From Diplonema papillatum (lineage: Eukaryota > Euglenozoa > Diplonemea > Diplonemida > Diplonemidae): DNA of 64,000 bases. Location: assembly GCA_030068145.1 (NCBI GenBank), contig JAPJBO010000052.1, positions 372,001-436,000 on the forward strand, in the 5' to 3' direction. Made by a program: the position numbers and the translations under genes. Of this stretch, positions 41,768 through 53,400 are shown in pieces. The notes beneath the pieces are model-generated. The model did not search any database and was not told where the DNA came from. It worked only from the letters and a program-made list of their open reading frames with translations. Position 1 is the first letter of the stretch, and the number at the start of each line of letters is the position of its first letter.

Positions 41768-44473
41768 ATGGATATTTACATGCAAGCCGCGCGCGCCATG
41801 CAGGGCGCGATCGACGGCAAGGGACAGCTGAAACGGCTCTGCCTGCAGAAGGACGTGCAGAAGAAGCGGGCGACCTACGCCGTTGCCGCCGAGACGACGA
41901 AGGCGATGAAGGTCCTCGACGAGATCTTGAAGACCAGCGGCTTCTACGAGTCGAACCCCACCTTCTGGCCGTGCCTGGCGCGCGTCATGGCGTACGACGT
42001 GATCTTCGGAACGGGGCTGAAGGGCAACTTGAAAACCGGGCAAGGCTACGCGGTTAAGAAGCACTCGTCGAAGATGAAGCGCACCCTCGAAGAGATCATG
42101 CGGAAGAAGAAGGTCGACACGCCGGCCCAGCTTGTCCAGGGGTCCGGTTCAGCCCCCAGGATCCCCGTGTACGTGAGAGTTAACACCTGCGTGACGACGG
42201 TCGACGAGGTGATCAAGCGGCTGGCAGCCGAGGGCTGGAAGCAGCTCAGCCAATGCGAGCCGAAGACGGTGCTGTCCATCGGCCCGGCGCCCGCTTCGAA
42301 GCGGGGCCGCACCCCCGACGCCCCGGAAGTCGTGACGCAGGGCAAACCCGGCAAGAAGAAGCGGAAGCTCGCCGACGGCACCGCGGAGGACGCCGACGAC
42401 GACAAGAAGAAGAAGAAGAAGAGCAAGAAGAAGGCCAAAAAAGAGCAGGAAGCCGCCGAAGCCGACCCGACGCCGGACCACGACGGCCGGAAGGTGTTCT
42501 ACCGCGACCCGATCCTGACGTCCCTGCTGGTGTTCCCGCCGTATGCGAAGTTCACCCTCGTCAGCAGCGCGGTGGTAAAGACCGGCCAGGTGGTCATCCA
42601 GGACAAGGCGTCGTGCCTGCCGCCGTACCTCCTGCTCCACTGCCTCGAGATGCAGTCGCTGCTCGAGCGCAACAGCGACAAGCCGTCCATCGGGGGCACG
42701 CACCTGGGCCCCGTCATGGACGCCACGGCGGCCCCGGGCAACAAAACGACGCTGCTCGCTGCCCTGTCGCGCAACCGGCGGCCCATCTACGCCGTCGAGC
42801 GCGACGAGGAGCGGGCGGCGACGCTCAAAACCCGCCTCACCCAGCTCAAGGTCGGCCCCAAAGTGGAAGTCCTCGTGAAGTCGTTCCTCGACGTGGACCC
42901 CCTGCAGGAGCCGTACTGCAAAGTCGAAGGCATCCTGCTCGACCCTTCGTGCAGCGGATCCGGGATCGTCGACCGTATCGAGCCGAAGTCGCAGGCGCTG
43001 GAAGACAAGGTGAAGCGACAGACCGAAGAGAAGGACCGTCTCGTCAAGCTTGCAGACTTCCAGACCCGCATGCTTCTGCACGCCGCGGAGTTCCCCAACA
43101 TCCGCCGGGTGGTCTACTCGACGTGCTCGATCCACCGGGAAGAGAACGAAGACGTCGTATCCGCGTTCCTCTCGCACGACGACATCAAAGGCAAGTGGGG
43201 CGTCGCGGACATCATGCCCGGCACCTGGGCCACCCGCGCCCTCCCCGTCTTCCAGGACGCGCAGCACTGCATCAGGTCTGCCACCCCCCCCTGAACCCCC
43301 CCAAAAGCTAGCCCCAACGAGGCGCCTAAAGACTGCGCTCTCAGCGAAATGGCGATCTGCCCCCTCCTGTGATCGGTGTCGGTCACAGGAGGACGTTGGG
43401 GGGAGTGGGGAGGGCAGTATCACGCCACTATTACAGTGTACGGTGGGAACTGCAGAAAAGCGCGTGACTGGATGAGCAGACACACCACATATTCGTGAGG
43501 AGGGGGTTGTTGGGTTATAAGCAACAATCTGTGGCGATGATCCGCATCGCCAGCGTCGCGGTTATCTCTTCGCACGTGATGTGTCATGCTTTCGCCTCTT
43601 CAGCTCGTCTTGATCGTCACGCTCAGGCGCACGCTTGGTGCTTCGCTTCTCTGTCGACCGCTCATCCAGCTTCATCTGTTACGGCGCTCGGGTGATGGCC
43701 GTGTGAAGTGGTCGGGGGGTTGAGCTGGAGCTTCCAAGACTCTATTATACATCCCCGTTCACGAGTAAGCAAGTTTTATCCCTTCCCTGCCCGATGGTAG
43801 ATAGTAGTCATTTCTGATGGCGTGGCGAATTACATCCGCCAGTTCCAAACCTGCGGCTGAAACAGGATGCATACTAAAGTGAGACACCGATCAACCGGCA
43901 CGCAAAAGCAAAAACGAAGCGCCCGTCTTCAATAGGCATTTTGGCTATCGTCTGACGCCACTTCTCTTCCGATACAACGATGAAGCTATGCCTAGCAGTG
44001 AGAAGGGGGAGGTGGTCTAACGTTTACTCTAAACAAACTTGCGCAGGTGCACGCCGCAAAACGATGCGACGAACGGCTTTTTCGTGGCGGTGCTAGAGCG
44101 CATTCCGAAGAAAAAGAAGAAGAACAAGAAGAAGAAGGCGAAGCAGACCGACGCCGAATCAGACGACGATGACGATGCCGAGGAGCCCACCAAGGTGGCG
44201 GTCGCCGTGGCAGAACCTGTCGCAGAAATGGCGGAGGGCGAAGCAGAAGAAGAGTTCGAAGAGTTTGAAGAGTTTGAAGAAGTAGAAGAAGAAGAAGAAG
44301 AGGAAGGCGAAGAAGACGACGGGAAAGAAGTAGAGGTCACCATTGAGGACCCTTCCGTGGTCCAGAAGAAGGCAGCCGAGCCCGAGGCCATGGATGAAGA
44401 CGAAGAGTGCGAGGAGTTTGAAGAGTACGAAGAAGTCGAAGAAGAAGAAGAAGAAGAGGAAGAAGAACCCTGA
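41768..44473 (+). CDS. NSUN5: NSUN5/Rcm1-type 28S (25S) rRNA cytosine-5 methyltransferase, two exons
   Basis: Methylates a cytosine in large-subunit rRNA in the nucleolus, using S-adenosylmethionine. Exons 41768-43275 and 44047-44473 join in phase 2 across a 771-base intron (gtctgc..gcgcag), reading QHCIR then CTPQNDATNGFFVAVLERI. This restores the family phrase HCxRxxPxxxxxxGFFVAVxER. The 644-residue protein has an N-terminal helical region, a lysine-rich insert at about 205-238, the SAM site MDATAAPGNKT, catalytic LLDPSCSGSGIVDR near residue 395 and the second cysteine in VVYSTCSIHREENEDVV near 451. It is longer than the roughly 430-490 usual for the family because of the insert and a very acidic tail (runs of Glu, about 44230-44470). 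The ATG at 41768 was chosen by similarity to the decayed upstream copies. Confidence 0.92.
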
Positions 44474-44959
44474 AACCCGAAATGGGGATAACCCATTTGT
44501 TTGACCCCCCCTCTGTTTCGACACGGGCCCACGGCCGCTGCTCCGGCTGGTGCTCTTGAGGCGTCTCTGGAGCGCAGTATGAGGCGCACACCGCGAACGA
44601 CCGGCCGACTGCAGATGTGCGTGGCAATGCGAGCCCGCGGCTCCGCTAAAAAGCGGGTTCCAGAGCTGGTGCAATGTGTGCAAGATTAACGTGCCCGCAT
44701 GGTTCCGTGTGGAGCGCATCGCGTCCACACCAGAGGATCGCCGAAGGGAAAATCGCACGCAATCTGACGGCCATTTGTATCTCGTTGGTGGGACACCGGC
44801 AAGTGTCCCACCCTTCAGATGGTCCGGAGACAAGCTTCAGCCTCTCGTGAACGCGTCTCCTATGCGTCCCAGCTGATTGGAAAAAAGACTGCGCCGCGGT
44901 TTAGCGGGCACACGTGTTGACCATCGGGCGTCCGAAACGCGTCTGAAACACCCACCCGG
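44474..44959. other. No gene seen
   Basis: 3' flank of NSUN5, with no convincing coding frame. Confidence 0.5.
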
Positions 44960-45119
44960 CACGTGCAGCCACCTGACAAACCAGACTCACACCGCTGTCC
45001 CGTCTGCAGTCACTCAGGTTCCGCGCTGATGATGGTCCGCCGTATGTGTCCGTGGTTTAAAGGACCAGTGCGGTGTTGAGCACATACCCATTCCAAGCAC
45101 GTTCTTGCAATCCCCCCGG
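44960..45119 (+). repeat. Dispersed repeat R1, copy
   Basis: Same order and ends as 14117-14286, with one internal deletion (the accgaaacacggcgcagacg part is missing). Confidence 0.85.
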
Positions 45120-45507
45120 TACACCACATGATGGTGAGACATTCTTACGGCGGTCGAACATGACCTATTCCCCTTCACTGTCCCGTCCTCTCTGCCACCC
45201 CTCCCTTCCCTCGCCCCTCCGCTCTGTTCTCTTGCTGCCTTCTCTTGCTCACACCGGTTGTCACGATCATTCATCAGCTATTCCTCCGCATTGTTTGCCT
45301 TTCGAAAGGGGGAAAAAAGAAACAAAGGACCCCTCTGTCTCTCCGATTGCCATCACAAAAAAAAAAAAACAGGGTGTTTTCCTTCTTTGTTTTTGGCTCC
45401 GGCATTGCTGCGTCGTGCGAGAGTAAGCCTCGCCGCCTGTTTGCGGTTGCAGGGCGGCAGTGCCTATTATGAGCGCCACAGCCAGCTGTTCCACGGGATC
45501 AGGACGC

Positions 45508-46100
45508 CACCTTTGCGAGTTGCGGAGATAGTCTTGTAGGAGATTTTGCTCGCATGGACCGAAGATTTTAAAATACCAACCTTCTCATCCACATAGAACG
45601 CCACACCGCAACAGACTACCAAGACACACGCCTACATGCACAGCCATAAATGAGTGGGTGCATTTCTATGCCGCAGCCAGAAAGGCTGTTCCACGAGGGG
45701 GTGACTGGCGCCCCCTTCGCCCCCCCCTCTTTTGTGAGTTGCGGAGATCCTGCAGGAGCTTTTGCTCGCATGGACGGTCTACCGAAGACTTTTGAGGTAC
45801 CTTCTCATCCACATATAACGCCGCACTGCAACAGACTACCAAGGCACACACGTACATGCACTGCCACCAGCAAAAATGGGTGGATGCATTTCTATACCAT
45901 GTGCCACAAAGGAACCCTTTCGACGTTCCACGAGGGGGTGGCTGACGCCGCCTTCGTCCCCCTCTTCGCGAGTTGCGGAGATTGCTGGCCTCGACGATCA
46001 ACGGGAGACTTTAAACTACCGACGTTCTCATCCACAGAATAACGCTAGACTGCAACAGACTACCAAGACCTGCGCGCACTGCCACCAGCCAGAATAATTA
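45508..46100. repeat. Triplicated 219- to 234-bp repeat
   Basis: The phrase gagttgcggagat recurs at 45517, 45736 and 45970. Each unit also carries taccaaccttctcatccaca, or a close form, and a ccacgaggg phrase. The ttaaaataccgaccttct part also occurs at about 28-75 at the window start and as short pieces near 13957 and 59039, so the unit contains a dispersed element. Confidence 0.85.
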
Positions 46101-47462
46101 GGGGTGCATGCTGATACCATGTACCACAAAGAAACAGAGACTTTGACCCCCCGGACTCTCGGAGCGGACAACATCTAAACCGATAACAAATCCAGGCCAT
46201 GAACATTACCGCAAAGAAAAGCTGGCGTTAGCCACCTGCTTGTTTCGTCCTCTATTTTCTTCTTTTTTTTTTTTTCTTTTTTGCCGAGCGGACGCAACCT
46301 GGGGCCACAACCGCCCAAATAAAAAAAGCAGTAGAGTAGGCCTTTCCTTCGAGATCTGCCGTTCGTCGCTTGATCCATCAAGTTTCCTCTCTCCTCTCTC
46401 TCTCCTCACTTTCTTTTTGGGCTTAGAAAGAAGAAACAATAATAACGTCAACACAAGACACACCCACACACAACTCATACACGCTCAGGCAACACCTCAG
46501 GCGTGTCGCGGCGAAGAGAACAAGTAAGAATCACCGGTCAGAAAGAACTCCAACGCCAGCTCGGGCACGACAGCGCCACGTGCGCTTTCCACCTTGCTTT
46601 CGCTTGGGGGGGGGGGGGTTCCTTGTCGTGCAAACAAAGAACACTCCGCTGCCCACGGCGTCCCGGCGGCAACTCGGAATCTCAACGAGCTTCCACTGCG
46701 AAAGGAAACGGACTTCTGTTCACGGGGAAGGGGTCAGGTGCACCACGTATTTCCACCCCCCCGAGTGTACCGACCCGAGAGCGACCGAGAAGACGAAATA
46801 AGCTGCGCTAGAAAGTGAACACAGCAACACCGCATCAACCGGGCGTGTCGCCGGGGTCAACCATCGAACAGAACACGAAGGCGCATCCGCGCGAAAAGGG
46901 GGGGGCTATTCTACCCACGGTCCCCGGACCGCAGCCTGCGTCTGCCGTCCTCGCGGCTAAACCGCTCCTTTCGAAAAAAACGAAGAATCGCCCCCCAAAA
47001 AAGTGGCCCCCCCCCCCCCCTCGCACTTCTTCCGTCCGGTTCACGGAGGTCGTGCGTAGTCGTAGACATTGTCCACCGGGAGAGACGCCGAAGACAAAAA
47101 AAAAGTAGAAAGAAAGAGAGAGAAAAGAGAGTAAGAGAACGAAAAAAAAAAAAAAAAGAAAACGCGAGAGCTCCACCCCGCCCACTCCCCACTTGCGCTG
47201 TTTGGCAGGGAGGCCGCGGCTTCAAAGGACCGAAGCACAGCGCAGACGGGACCAGTGCGGTGTTGCGCACATATCCACCCCAAAAAGCACCTTCTTGCAA
47301 CCCCCTCCCCCTCTCCCTTGCGCTCTTTGGCCGGAGGCCGTGGCTTGGAGGACCGAAACACGGCGCAGACGGGACCAGTGCGGTGTTGAGCACATACCCC
47401 TTCCAAGCGCGCTCTTGCAACCCTCCCCTTGCGCTGTTCGGCAGGTGGAGGCCCCGCAAAAA
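46101..47462. other. No gene seen; homopolymer tracts and two R1 pieces
   Basis: Long T, C, G and A runs occur (for example about 46250-46280, 46608-46618 and 47142-47160). R1 fragments at 47217-47299 and 47341-47433 lie directly before the next gene and may form its promoter or 5' leader. Confidence 0.5.
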
Positions 47463-50400
47463 ATGGGGTCCCTCGAAGAGATCCGGAAAGCGATCCGGGC
47501 CGTGCTGCAGGAGGTCGGCGTCGAGTTGGAGGGCGAAGCCGGGCTGGACGCGAAGGCGGCGCGGCACCGCGCCGCCGCGGCCCGCGGCGGCGGCTGCCGA
47601 GGCGAGGAGGCGTGGCGGCCGGCGCCGCCGCGCCGGCCCGCCGACGACGCGGTGGCGGCGGCCGGAGGCTTCGCGGGCGCGAAGCCGTCGCTCGCCGTTC
47701 GGAACAAGCGGCTCGTGCTCACCCCACGTGACCCGCGCCCCGCAGAAGCCCGGCGGCAACTACCCGCAGCGGCGGGGCTCCCGGCGGCGGTGGAGGAGGA
47801 GGAGGATGAGGAGGAAGATGGGGATGGGGTCTGCGGGAGTCCGGGGCTGGAGGTGCCTTGTCAGCGTGCGCGGCAGAAGCGGTGGTCGTGTCGGACGTCG
47901 AATGCGACGAGTTTGTCGTGGGGGTTTTTCAACGGCGACGACTGCGCGAAGGCGATGTGCAGCGTGTCGGAAGTCGCGTTCCCGCTGACTTCGACGCACC
48001 GATCGTCCGGCGCGTCGCTGCCGTACCAACCGGAGCGGAGAGCCGCCGACGGCAACCGGCCCTCCCCCGCAGCCGGCGACCTGCTCGGATCCTGGGCCGG
48101 CGCGTGCAACCGGCTGCCGCAGCCGCCGCCGGCCGCGAGGCCGACCGTGCACAAGGCGGCGCCCCGCCAGACCATGAGGCCCAAGGACATGCTCTTGACC
48201 TTCCCGTCGCCCGCGCCCAAGCAGCCGCTCTATCCGCCGCAGGTGTGCTTCTGTCTTCTTTTTTGTGAACGCACCGGCTTTGAAGGAAATACTCGAGGAA
48301 GCAGCCAGTTGCGAAAGATCAAAGGAGGTAATTGTGCTGGTAGCCCACACGAAACACATATTAAGCTGGGTTTAGTGGCGGGCGTAAGCGTTCGATAAAA
48401 AGACCCACTTACAAAAGTTGTAGTTGTGTTGTTTCGAAAAGAAAACAAAAGAGCGTTTTGCCACCTTACGCGGTGTCACGGGATGTTTGGCAGCCGCTGC
48501 TAAACATCAGTGCATGCTAACCCATGTGGTTCATTGTACTTAAAAGAACTCAATGCTAAACAACGTTAACGTTAGCGATCTGGGGGCCGAAGAATCCGAA
48601 GCGCTCCTCGGAAGTAGTCTTGGGAGTCCTCGAAAAAGCCCACTTGACGCACCCTGCGACGGCGACGGCGTACCGAATAACCGCGGATTTCTACAGCGCC
48701 TGTGGGAGACTGCCGCACCTGATGCCGCTGATGACGGAAGTCCGGCGCCTATACGGCGAACGAGTGACCGCAGCCCTTGGCCCGGTGGGAACCGCGGTAA
48801 GGCACGGCCTGCAACCCTGCGGCCACACGTGGAACGGCGGCCCGCCGTCGTCCGTCGACCTGGACGGAGCTGCACTCCGACCCCTGGCAATGTCCGCCTC
48901 CGAGCGAAATCACATCATCCGCGTACAAGCGCTGATGGCAGAGATCCTGGCGGAGCGGGCGCGCCGGGCCAACGTTAAATGGCTAGAACGAAAGGCGGCG
49001 ACCCCCTGGGAGCGCTGCGCGCAGATGCCAACGGCGTAACGCGAGTTCCCGTTCCGGCGCATCGCCCCGGCCTGGGCGTGGCTACGCTACTGGGACGAAA
49101 GGACATTCCTGGCAGCGATCGACTGGCTCTCGGGCCTCGAATGGTCACATGGCAGCGGTAGAGGCAGCTATCGACTTCGAGCTGTTCTCGGGCCTCGACA
49201 TAGGCACCTAGCAAGGCGGCCAAGACGCATCGGGAGAAGGCCAACGGGATGCGCTGCATGTTGAGCGCAATCAACAAGCTGGCCGTGCAACAACAACTCG
49301 GCAAGTGCCTCCCTGGCGACTTCAAGTCGCGAACGACAGCCTTGTCGTTCATAGGCCTGAGCAGCGTACCCGGCTTCCAGCCCCGGCCCCGCCACCGCAT
49401 GCCCGAAACCGGGCCGACCATCATGCAGCAGGTGAAAACCGGCTACGGCACAGCGCCGGCGTACCCGCCCGAGCGGACGGACAGAGCGCGGCGATGGGTA
49501 ATCCCCAGAGCGCCACTGGCCAACCCGGATCCCCTGCACCTCCCACACGCAGTGCCGGAGGCGACGAAGAATGCCCCCAAGTGCGCTACCCATCACAAAG
49601 GGAAGTGCGCAGTCTGTCGCGCACTCGGGCACCACCACGGCCCTACGGTGGAGGCATGTTGCCGACACCACCACACCGACAACGACGGCTTACCTCCGGC
49701 GGTCTGCGACCGGCACCGCATGACGAGATGCGTGGAGTGCAACACGCCAACAGCGTGCTGCAAGGCCGGCCACCATGACTGCCGCGAACACGCCCGCGGT
49801 CCGTGTGACGACTGCCGCGGCTTACCGACGCTAGCGGAACGGCGGCCGTCAGCCTGCTGCAAAAAGGGCCACCACGTGCCAGAGCCCCCGAAGCCAGCCC
49901 CCGCTAAGCCGAAGCCAACAACGCCGCGGAAGAAGGGCCGACAGAAGCCGACGACACCACCGCGCATGAAGAGGACGCGTCAAGCGTCCCCAAAGGCGGC
50001 CAAGATGGCGAAAAAGCACGCTCCGACCGAGCCGGCCCGAGCGACACCACCAAGAAAGGGGCAGAAAAGAGCCCGACTCCCGACACCACCGAATGACCCG
50101 GCGGGAAAACCCGGAAAAAAGCACGCGGCGCGAAAGCGCAACATTTCGAGAATGGAGCTGGATATCACCAGCCCTGCCACCTCGACTTCATCCTCATCCA
50201 TGTCAGGATCGCCCCCTCGAGCGACTGCTTCGGCAGGACAGCCGGCGCGAAAGCGCAACAAACGAAGAATGGAGCTGGTTATCACCAGCCTATTATCACC
50301 GTTCTCGCCCGCTTTGAGATCGTCCTCGTCGTATTCAAAAAACCCTAGCCTATGACAATTGCAAGCTTACCCCTGTGGTACCTGCATTTCAAGTTCACAC

Positions 50401-53400
50401 TGCTAAACACTTTTAAGACAGTGCATGCTAATCCATGTGGTTCGTGTACTTAAAAGAACTCAATGCTAAACAAACATACCATGGGCGGCGCCGAAGCTTT
50501 ACCAGCTTCGGCTGACACCATTTGCGCACTTAACCATGGTTAAGAAGACAACTGAAAGCACAGACACAAAGATAGCTCAAGGCATTTGCAAAATAACATG
50601 AAATGCCTCTAGACAAAAACCCGTTTTCACATTTCTCCCCTCTGGCCTCCCCTCGAAGTAAGCACAAGGCAGGCCCTCGAGTATTTTCGCTCGTTCGGTA
50701 CTGACAATATCTCTTGCGGGTTGCTCTTCAATGTATTGCGCAGGCTAAGAAGACGTAGGCACCAGCGTGTCTTGGGGGTTGCTCAGCATTCCTAACCGTG
50801 AAAATGAAACACGGCGAGCCGGCAAGCGGGATCGGTCAACCGGCATGCACAAACAATCCGAAGCCCCTGTCTTTTCTAATACCGTAGTCGTACAACAAGA
50901 CGCACCGGAAATAAGACGCGCCGGAAATAAGATGACCGTACTGCGAGCTCCGGGGGAAGGGGTGTGGCTTTCCCCCGGGAGTACTTTGGAGGTTCTGCTC
51001 ATAGTTTCTGCCAAACACGAATACACGGTATCCCCCCCCATGGGACAAGATTCTGCCAAACACTAATACACGGTATCCCCCCATGGACAAGATTCTGCCA
51101 AGCACTAATACACGGTATCCCCCTCCATGAGAGAAGATTCTGCCAAACACTAATACATGGTATCCCCCTCCATGAGATAAGATTCTGCCAAACACTAATA
51201 CACGGTATCCCCCCCATGGGACAAGATTCTGCCAAACACTATTACACGGTATCCCTCCCCATGAGACAAGATTCTGCCAAACACTAAACTACGATTTCCC
51301 CCCCATGAGAAGCAAGATTCTGCCAAACACTAAACTAAGCTTCCCCCCCCATGAAAGGCAAGTTTCTGCCCAAATACTAAACTACGCTTTCCCCCCCCAA
51401 GTGAGAGACAAGATTCTGCTCAAACACTAAACCAAGACTTAACCTTCCTCCACGCAGGTACCCGCAGGCGCTGCTGCCCCGGAAGCGGCGCAGGAAGCCG
51501 GGCGCCCGCCGAGGCACCTGCAGGCGGAGCACCAGCCGCGCGCCTCGACCGCGCCCGAGCGGGCTTGCCGAGAGGGCGGGGCGAAGGACGGCTGCCGGTC
51601 GCCGCCCCGTAGCGGCGGCGGCGGCGGCGCCGCCGCGAGCCGGCAGCGGCGGGCGCGGTACCCGATCAGCCTGGCCGGGTTCACGTTCGCGGACCCGGAG
51701 CCGCCGAGGGCTGCGGGCGGCGGCGCCGCGTCTTCGGCCCCGTCCTCGCCGTGGAACGGCGAGCGCGGCAGCTGCGGCGCGTCGCTTGAGCTGTTCGACG
51801 GGCTGCGTGGGCTGTCCATCGGCCGCCGGCCGTTCCACAGCGACAGCGAGTCGTCGCAGGAGCCGCCGAAGGACGCGCCTTCAGACGAGAACGATAGCGC
51901 CTCTGCCGACGGCAGAGGCGACGATCGCCGGTTTTCGAGCGACGGTTCATCCTCCGTCCGAAAAGTGCGAGTCATGCTTCCGGAAGCACCACGCCCCCCC
52001 GGCAAATGCGTCTCCGCGTCTCCTGCACCGGAAGCAATCGACGGGGGCCTACTGAACGAATTGCTCGCCGCGTGCGAAACCGACCCTCCGCAGCATCCGG
52101 CTGGCCCTGAGAAGGAGCCGCGGAGAAATGTAGACCAGCCGGGGGCAACTGCCGGCGCAGCCGCGGCGCCGTGCACTATCCAAATTGTGCTGACGTGTCC
52201 GTCAGCGTCGGCGGGCGCTGCGCCGCCGCCGCCGGCAGAGCAGCTGCAGCCCGACGCCGGCGCCGGCGCCGGCTCGCCCGGCCCCGGGCAAGCCGCCGCC
52301 GACCGCGTGGGGGCCGCCGAAAAGGGGCAGGCCGGCGGCGGAGATGCACTCGCGGATGAAAGTCCCGTTGTGGCACCCGACAGGAGACGGTCCTCCGACC
52401 GTGCGAGCACCGCGCCCTCGGAAGAAATGCCGCCTGTCGAACACGACAGGAGGCGTTCAGCCGATCGTGTAGGCAGAGAAGCAATCGCCGAAGACAAGCC
52501 GCCTATCGCACACGACAGGAAGCGTTCAGCCGATCGTGCAAGCAAAGAAGCACTTTCAGCAGATCATGCAGGCAGAGAAGCACTCACCGAAGACAAGCCT
52601 CGTATCGCACACGACAGGAAACGCTCAGCCGATCGTGTAAGCAGAGAAGCAATCGCCGAAGACAAGCCGCCTATCGCACACGACAGGAAACGTTCAGCCG
52701 ATCGTGCAAGCAAAGAAGCACTTTCAGCAGATTGTGCAGACAGAGAAGCACTCACCGAAGACAAGCCTCGTATCACACACGGCAGGAAACGTTCAGCCGA
52801 TCGTGTAAGCAAAGACGCACTTTCAGCCGATCGTGCTGGAAAAGAAGCACTCACCGAAGACAAGCCTCGTATCACACACGGCAGGAAACGGTCAGCCGAC
52901 CGCGCAAGCAGTGCGCCCTCTGAAAATATGCCGCCTATCGAACACGACAGGAGGCGCTCCGCCGATCGTGCAAGCAGAGAAGCACTTTCAGCCGATTGCG
53001 CAAACAGAGAAGCACCCACGGAAGCCATCGCACACGACCGGCGACGGTCAGCCGACCGTGCGAGCAGGAAACTATCTACGGAGGCAAAGCACCCCACCAC
53101 CGCGTCCGACAGAAGACGGTCAACCGAGCGCGCAAACAAAGAGGCCCCGGCGGAAGAAAAAGCCGCTGTTCCGCACGACGCGAGACAGTCACCCGATCGT
53201 GCAAGCAAAGAAGCACCGACTGAGGAAAAAGTGTCCATCGCCGACGACCGTCGGCGGTCAGCCGACTGTGCAAATGAAGCGCCCAAGGAAGACACACCCC
53301 CCATTGCACTCGACAGGAGACTGTCAGCTGACCGTGCAAGCGGAGAATCACCGACAGAAGGCCAACCGGTCTCGACTTCTCCCCCGCAGAAGCCCCGGAA

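Larger units (their letters stand above)
48243..51457 (+). other. Intron of the alpha-kinase-like gene, loaded with repeats
   Basis: In order it holds an R2 fragment (48255-48430), an inserted element with direct repeats (48497-50473), two hairpins (50490-50544), another R2 piece (50625-50710), a fragment related to sequences at 43880 and 58250 (about 50820-50880) and a minisatellite (about 51005-51425) that ends 30 bases before the acceptor. It is by far the largest of the introns identified here. Confidence 0.6.

Noticed and set aside
42149-43483. 444-codon minus ORF
   Set aside because: Antisense shadow of the NSUN5 exon; GC-rich codons keep it open and it has no motif.
44029-44589. Serine-rich minus ORF
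   Set aside because: Antisense of the GAA/GAG tract encoding the acidic NSUN5 tail.
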